Source: a virus. From it: a stretch of DNA of 47,240 nucleotides. The notes beneath the pieces were generated by a model. The model saw only the letters and a list, made by a program, of their open reading frames with translations, did no database searches and was not told the DNA's origin. A program made the position numbers and the translations under genes. The stretch is from the IMG/VR virus record IMGVR_UViG_3300010883_000057, positions 1-47,240 of that record, one strand, 5' to 3'. This document shows positions 44,756-47,240 of this stretch, piece after piece (position 1 is the stretch's first letter; each line of letters starts with the position of its first letter).

Positions 44756-46360
44756 ATGACTCTACCAACACGAAGGGGGCGTGCTCCGCAGCGTCGCCAC
44801 CTTACTGAGGGTGCATCTGGTCGACCTCTCAATGAAGAAACTGATTTGCATCGCGCAGGTGTTCTTCATGAAGCCAAGAAGAACCAACTGGTTAAGAAGT
44901 GGTCGCCAGTTCTGAGTAAATGCCGCGAGGTAACTCAGAGCAAATTCGGACTGATGGCAGCCATTCTCGAAAATCAGTATAACGCTTGGAATCCTGAGAA
45001 TCGATCGGTCATTCTTGAAGACCAAACTACTACGGCAAATATCGCTGACTTTACGCGATTTGCACTTCCGCTCATTCGGAAGTCATATCCGAAGTTGATT
45101 GCTGACAGTCTTGTCGGCGTTCAGCCCATGAGTCAGCCTGCGAGTCTGATTTTCTACATCAGATATCGTTATGCTCTTTCGAAGGGCCAGACGACTGCTG
45201 GTACTCAGATCATGCGTCAAAACACTGCCCAGCAATTTGCGCGGCAGAACGGTTGGGCACTTGATCCTTACTATAGTGCTCAGGAAGTTAAGGGTGAAGA
45301 TCTTTCAACCCTTACTGACTACACTATTTCGGGTACCTTGGCTCATCGTCCAGTTCTTGCTGGCACGGTTGTGGTTGAAGTGTTTGCGGACGCAGATGAT
45401 GCTGATCCCGCATGCTCTGATGCAACGCCTTGCTTGAGAGTTTCGTTCGATGCTGATGGCGATCCGGATGTGGTTTTGGTGGGAAGTTGCTCTGGCTTCA
45501 CGGCCAACCTTGCCGTTGACACCCGTTCTGGTCAGACTAAGTTTGATCATACTACTGGTACCGTCACTGTTATCCTGGATGATGACTCTGGCGAATTCCC
45601 TCAGACGGCTGTTTGTCGTGTGAATTATGAGTATGATCTGGAAGCTAACCCCTTCCAACCAGAAGTTACCCTGAGTATCGACAGTGACAGTGTTGCTGCC
45701 GTTACGCGTAAGCTTAAGACTTCTTGGAGTCTCGAAGCTGCACAGGATCTCAAGTCGGTTCACAACATTGATGCTGAATCTACTCTTACTGACTTGATGG
45801 CTGACGAGATGGTTGCGGAAATCGATCGTGAAATTATTAACGATCTGATTATTGCCGCTGCTATTCGTGCTAGCCATAACTTCGCGACCGCCGCTGGGTC
45901 TTCGGTTAACTTTACAGATCGCAACATTGCGCTTCTGTACAAGACTCTGGAAGTTGCGAACATCATCCATAGAACCACCTTACGTGGTCCTGCAAACTGG
46001 ATGGTGACGTCGGCTGACGTCTGCTCGAAGTTCGAGCAGCTGAATGATTTCCGTTCCTCCGATGCCTTCACGACTGAGGGTGTGGATATTGGAATCATGA
46101 ATGTTGGCTCGATTCAGGGCAAGATGAAGGTCTACAAGGACCCACTCTTCCCGAATTGTCGGATCCTTATGGGGTTCAAGGGTGGAAGTGTACTGGACGC
46201 TGGTTATTTCTATGCTCCATACATTCCGCTGCTGTCGACCCCGACTGTCCTCGATCCGAATAGCTTCACGCCAAATAAGGGTATTATGACCCGGTACGGC
46301 AAGAAGTTGATCGAAGATGGAGGCTTATACTATGGAGTGATTACAGTCTCGAACCTTTAA
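44756..46360 (+). CDS. 23: Major capsid protein, T4 gp23-like
   Basis: The 534-residue protein (T4 gp23 is 521) carries the hallmark IRKSYPKLIADSLVGVQPMSQP (about 105-126) in short form IADSLVGVQPM, and the conserved end YFYAPYIPLLS with a later MTRYGKKL. The first about 88 residues are probably removed by the protease: I-L-E at 70-72 and 86-88 fit the T4-type L/I-x-E cut site. It has an AGGAG ribosome site and is followed by a strong terminator. Codon choice differs from most neighbours, with more C-ending codons and CGT/CGC for Arg, fitting high expression. Confidence 0.95.
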   Translation: MTLPTRRGRAPQRRHLTEGASGRPLNEETDLHRAGVLHEAKKNQLVKKWSPVLSKCREVTQSKFGLMAAILENQYNAWNPENRSVILEDQTTTANIADFTRFALPLIRKSYPKLIADSLVGVQPMSQPASLIFYIRYRYALSKGQTTAGTQIMRQNTAQQFARQNGWALDPYYSAQEVKGEDLSTLTDYTISGTLAHRPVLAGTVVVEVFADADDADPACSDATPCLRVSFDADGDPDVVLVGSCSGFTANLAVDTRSGQTKFDHTTGTVTVILDDDSGEFPQTAVCRVNYEYDLEANPFQPEVTLSIDSDSVAAVTRKLKTSWSLEAAQDLKSVHNIDAESTLTDLMADEMVAEIDREIINDLIIAAAIRASHNFATAAGSSVNFTDRNIALLYKTLEVANIIHRTTLRGPANWMVTSADVCSKFEQLNDFRSSDAFTTEGVDIGIMNVGSIQGKMKVYKDPLFPNCRILMGFKGGSVLDAGYFYAPYIPLLSTPTVLDPNSFTPNKGIMTRYGKKLIEDGGLYYGVITVSNL

Positions 46361-46421
46361 TGGTTAGGGTTGCTGTTTAAGCTCCTGATCCTTGACAAAG
46401 GATCGAAGATCTGATAAGATT

Positions 46422-46458
46422 AAAGCCCGGTTGGTCATGTGATCAACCGGGCTTTTTT
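46422..46458 (+). terminator. Strong rho-independent terminator after the capsid gene
   Basis: AAAGCCCGGTTG pairs perfectly with CAACCGGGCTTT (46444-46455), extended inside by GGTC / GATC with one G-T pair around an ATGT loop, and the T-run continues to 46458. It starts 62 bases after the capsid stop. It would end transcription of the abundant head genes. The next gene begins about 24 bases later. Confidence 0.92.
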
Positions 46459-46481
46459 CGTATATGATGAGGAGCAACGTT

Positions 46482-47183
46482 ATGCCAGCGCTTAAAAAAC
46501 CCACGTTATGTGATAGATGTTATGAAGAAACAGAATGTGAATCAAGCGATTTTAAGCATTTGTTTAAACCTGAGAGGTGGGTTTGTAAAGAATGCGACCA
46601 TGTTCAGGTAGAACGACCACAACGTAATGATCCAAATAAATGCCGAGAATGTGATGCCAAAAGAGGTGAGAAGGAATTCGCGGTACACAGCAACATCTGT
46701 CTAGAATGCAAACGGTCTTATAATGACGATTATTATGAGGACAATAAAGATCAAATTCGTCAATGGCACCGCGATGATAGAAAGAAAAGACCGGGAGCCA
46801 GACAAGAGCAAGTTCGCAAAGCTGTTCAACGTTCTCCGGAGTCTTTTATTCGACATTTGATGCAGCATATTAGGAAAAAGTCAAATCACAAGAAAGTCAA
46901 GTTGGGTAAGCTGAATCCGGCTTGTCTAGATGTCACTATTGATTTTGATTATCTTTGGGGTCTTTGGGAGGCCCAGGATGGTAGGTGTGCCCTTTCCGAA
47001 CTCCCTATGATGCATGAGTTTAATAATCTTTGTTCTATTTCGGTGGATCGTGTTGATTCGACTATGGGTTATGTTCGGGGGAATGTGCAACTTGTTTGTA
47101 AGTGGGTGAATCTGGCGAAGGGTTCGCATGGGAATGAGGAGTTTTTGGGGCTTATTGATAATGTGAGGGCTGTTAGGACATAA
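46482..47183 (+). CDS. HNH-type nuclease with multiple Cys pairs
   Basis: The start is ATG 46482 with AGGAG seven bases before; upstream ATGs at 46464 and 46467 are without a site. The 233-residue protein has four CxxC pairs (CDRC, CKEC, CREC, CLEC) in the first 85 residues, a basic helical linker (ARQEQVRKAVQRSPES) and a C-terminal region of the form GRCALSELPMMHEFN, then SVDRVDSTMGYVRGNVQLVC and KGSHGNEEFLGLI. This last block is seen in phage HNH-like endonucleases of the type that recognise bound or spaced DNA sites. A homing or packaging-related nuclease are both possible. It lies just after the capsid terminator. Confidence 0.7.
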   Translation: MPALKKPTLCDRCYEETECESSDFKHLFKPERWVCKECDHVQVERPQRNDPNKCRECDAKRGEKEFAVHSNICLECKRSYNDDYYEDNKDQIRQWHRDDRKKRPGARQEQVRKAVQRSPESFIRHLMQHIRKKSNHKKVKLGKLNPACLDVTIDFDYLWGLWEAQDGRCALSELPMMHEFNNLCSISVDRVDSTMGYVRGNVQLVCKWVNLAKGSHGNEEFLGLIDNVRAVRT

Positions 47184-47205
47184 TTGACGTAATCAAAATT
47201 AAATT

Positions 47206-47240
47206 ATGAAACTTCGCAATATTATTGAATCAGATGAAGA
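47206..47240 (+). CDS. Start of a gene cut by the window end
   Basis: An ATG at 47206 opens an ORF reading MKLRNIIESDE to the end of the window. No strong ribosome site is seen and only eleven codons are present, so the gene is uncertain. The start resembles the short N-terminal signals of T4 internal head proteins, which end in an I-x-E cut site; this is a weak hint only. Confidence 0.35.
   Translation, partial: MKLRNIIESDE

Noticed and set aside
1-47240. T4-type late promoter TATAAATA
   Set aside because: Matches such as those near 15105 and 34252 lie inside coding regions; none was seen at a useful place in the gaps inspected by eye.

Overview
The window is a contiguous stretch of an AT-rich, tightly packed genome of a tailed phage with a contractile tail (T4-like myovirus type). 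Almost every gene lies on the + strand, neighbours overlap by 1-16 bases or are separated by a few bases, and the recognisable proteins form most of a T4-style virion set: neck (gp13, gp14), tail terminator (gp15), sheath (gp18), tube (gp19), baseplate (gp26-like, gp27-like, gp53, gp5-like, gp25, gp6), tape measure, terminase (gp16, gp17), portal (gp20), prohead protease (gp21), scaffold (gp22) and major capsid protein (gp23). The host cannot be told from the sequence. The accessory genes (cobalamin-dependent ribonucleotide reductase, sulfotransferase, cupin, radical SAM enzyme) resemble the kind of cargo seen in environmental phages.

Layout. 1-3265: a four-gene enzyme cassette (phosphoribosyltransferase-HAD fusion, methyltransferase, sulfotransferase, radical SAM) with overlapping genes, probably for making or altering a small molecule or glycan. 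3320-8121: neck and tail-terminator genes interleaved with small unknown proteins. 8174-12825: an unusually large sheath protein and three tandem tail-tube paralogues, with a strong terminator after the first. 12956-15179: a gp26-like protein whose 3' end abuts an ORF in the +1 frame at a TTT TTT C site (candidate programmed frameshift), then an unknown protein. 15235-16996: a DNA primase followed by two small minus-strand genes. 16995-28419: hub, a 1362-residue tape measure with 168-base internal repeats, and baseplate genes ending with gp25 and gp6. 28416-30163: cupin and small unknown genes, one on the minus strand. 30154-34911: class II ribonucleotide reductase, UvsW-like helicase and a gp55-like sigma factor carrying an apparent zinc ribbon. 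34901-46360: a basic unknown protein, then the packaging and head module through the capsid protein, which is followed by a strong terminator. 46482-47240: an HNH-type nuclease and the start of one more gene.

The genes work together as a late virion-assembly programme, with replication and late-transcription genes (primase, reductase, helicase, sigma) set inside it. No tRNA, rRNA, CRISPR array, insertion sequence or attachment site was seen. No non-coding stretch exceeds about 130 bases. The most unusual points are the candidate +1 frameshift in the gp26-like gene, the tube triplication, the zinc-ribbon sigma factor next to an uncharacterised basic protein, a shared N-terminal motif in the prohead protease and capsid protein, and the 1016-residue acidic protein between portal and protease.
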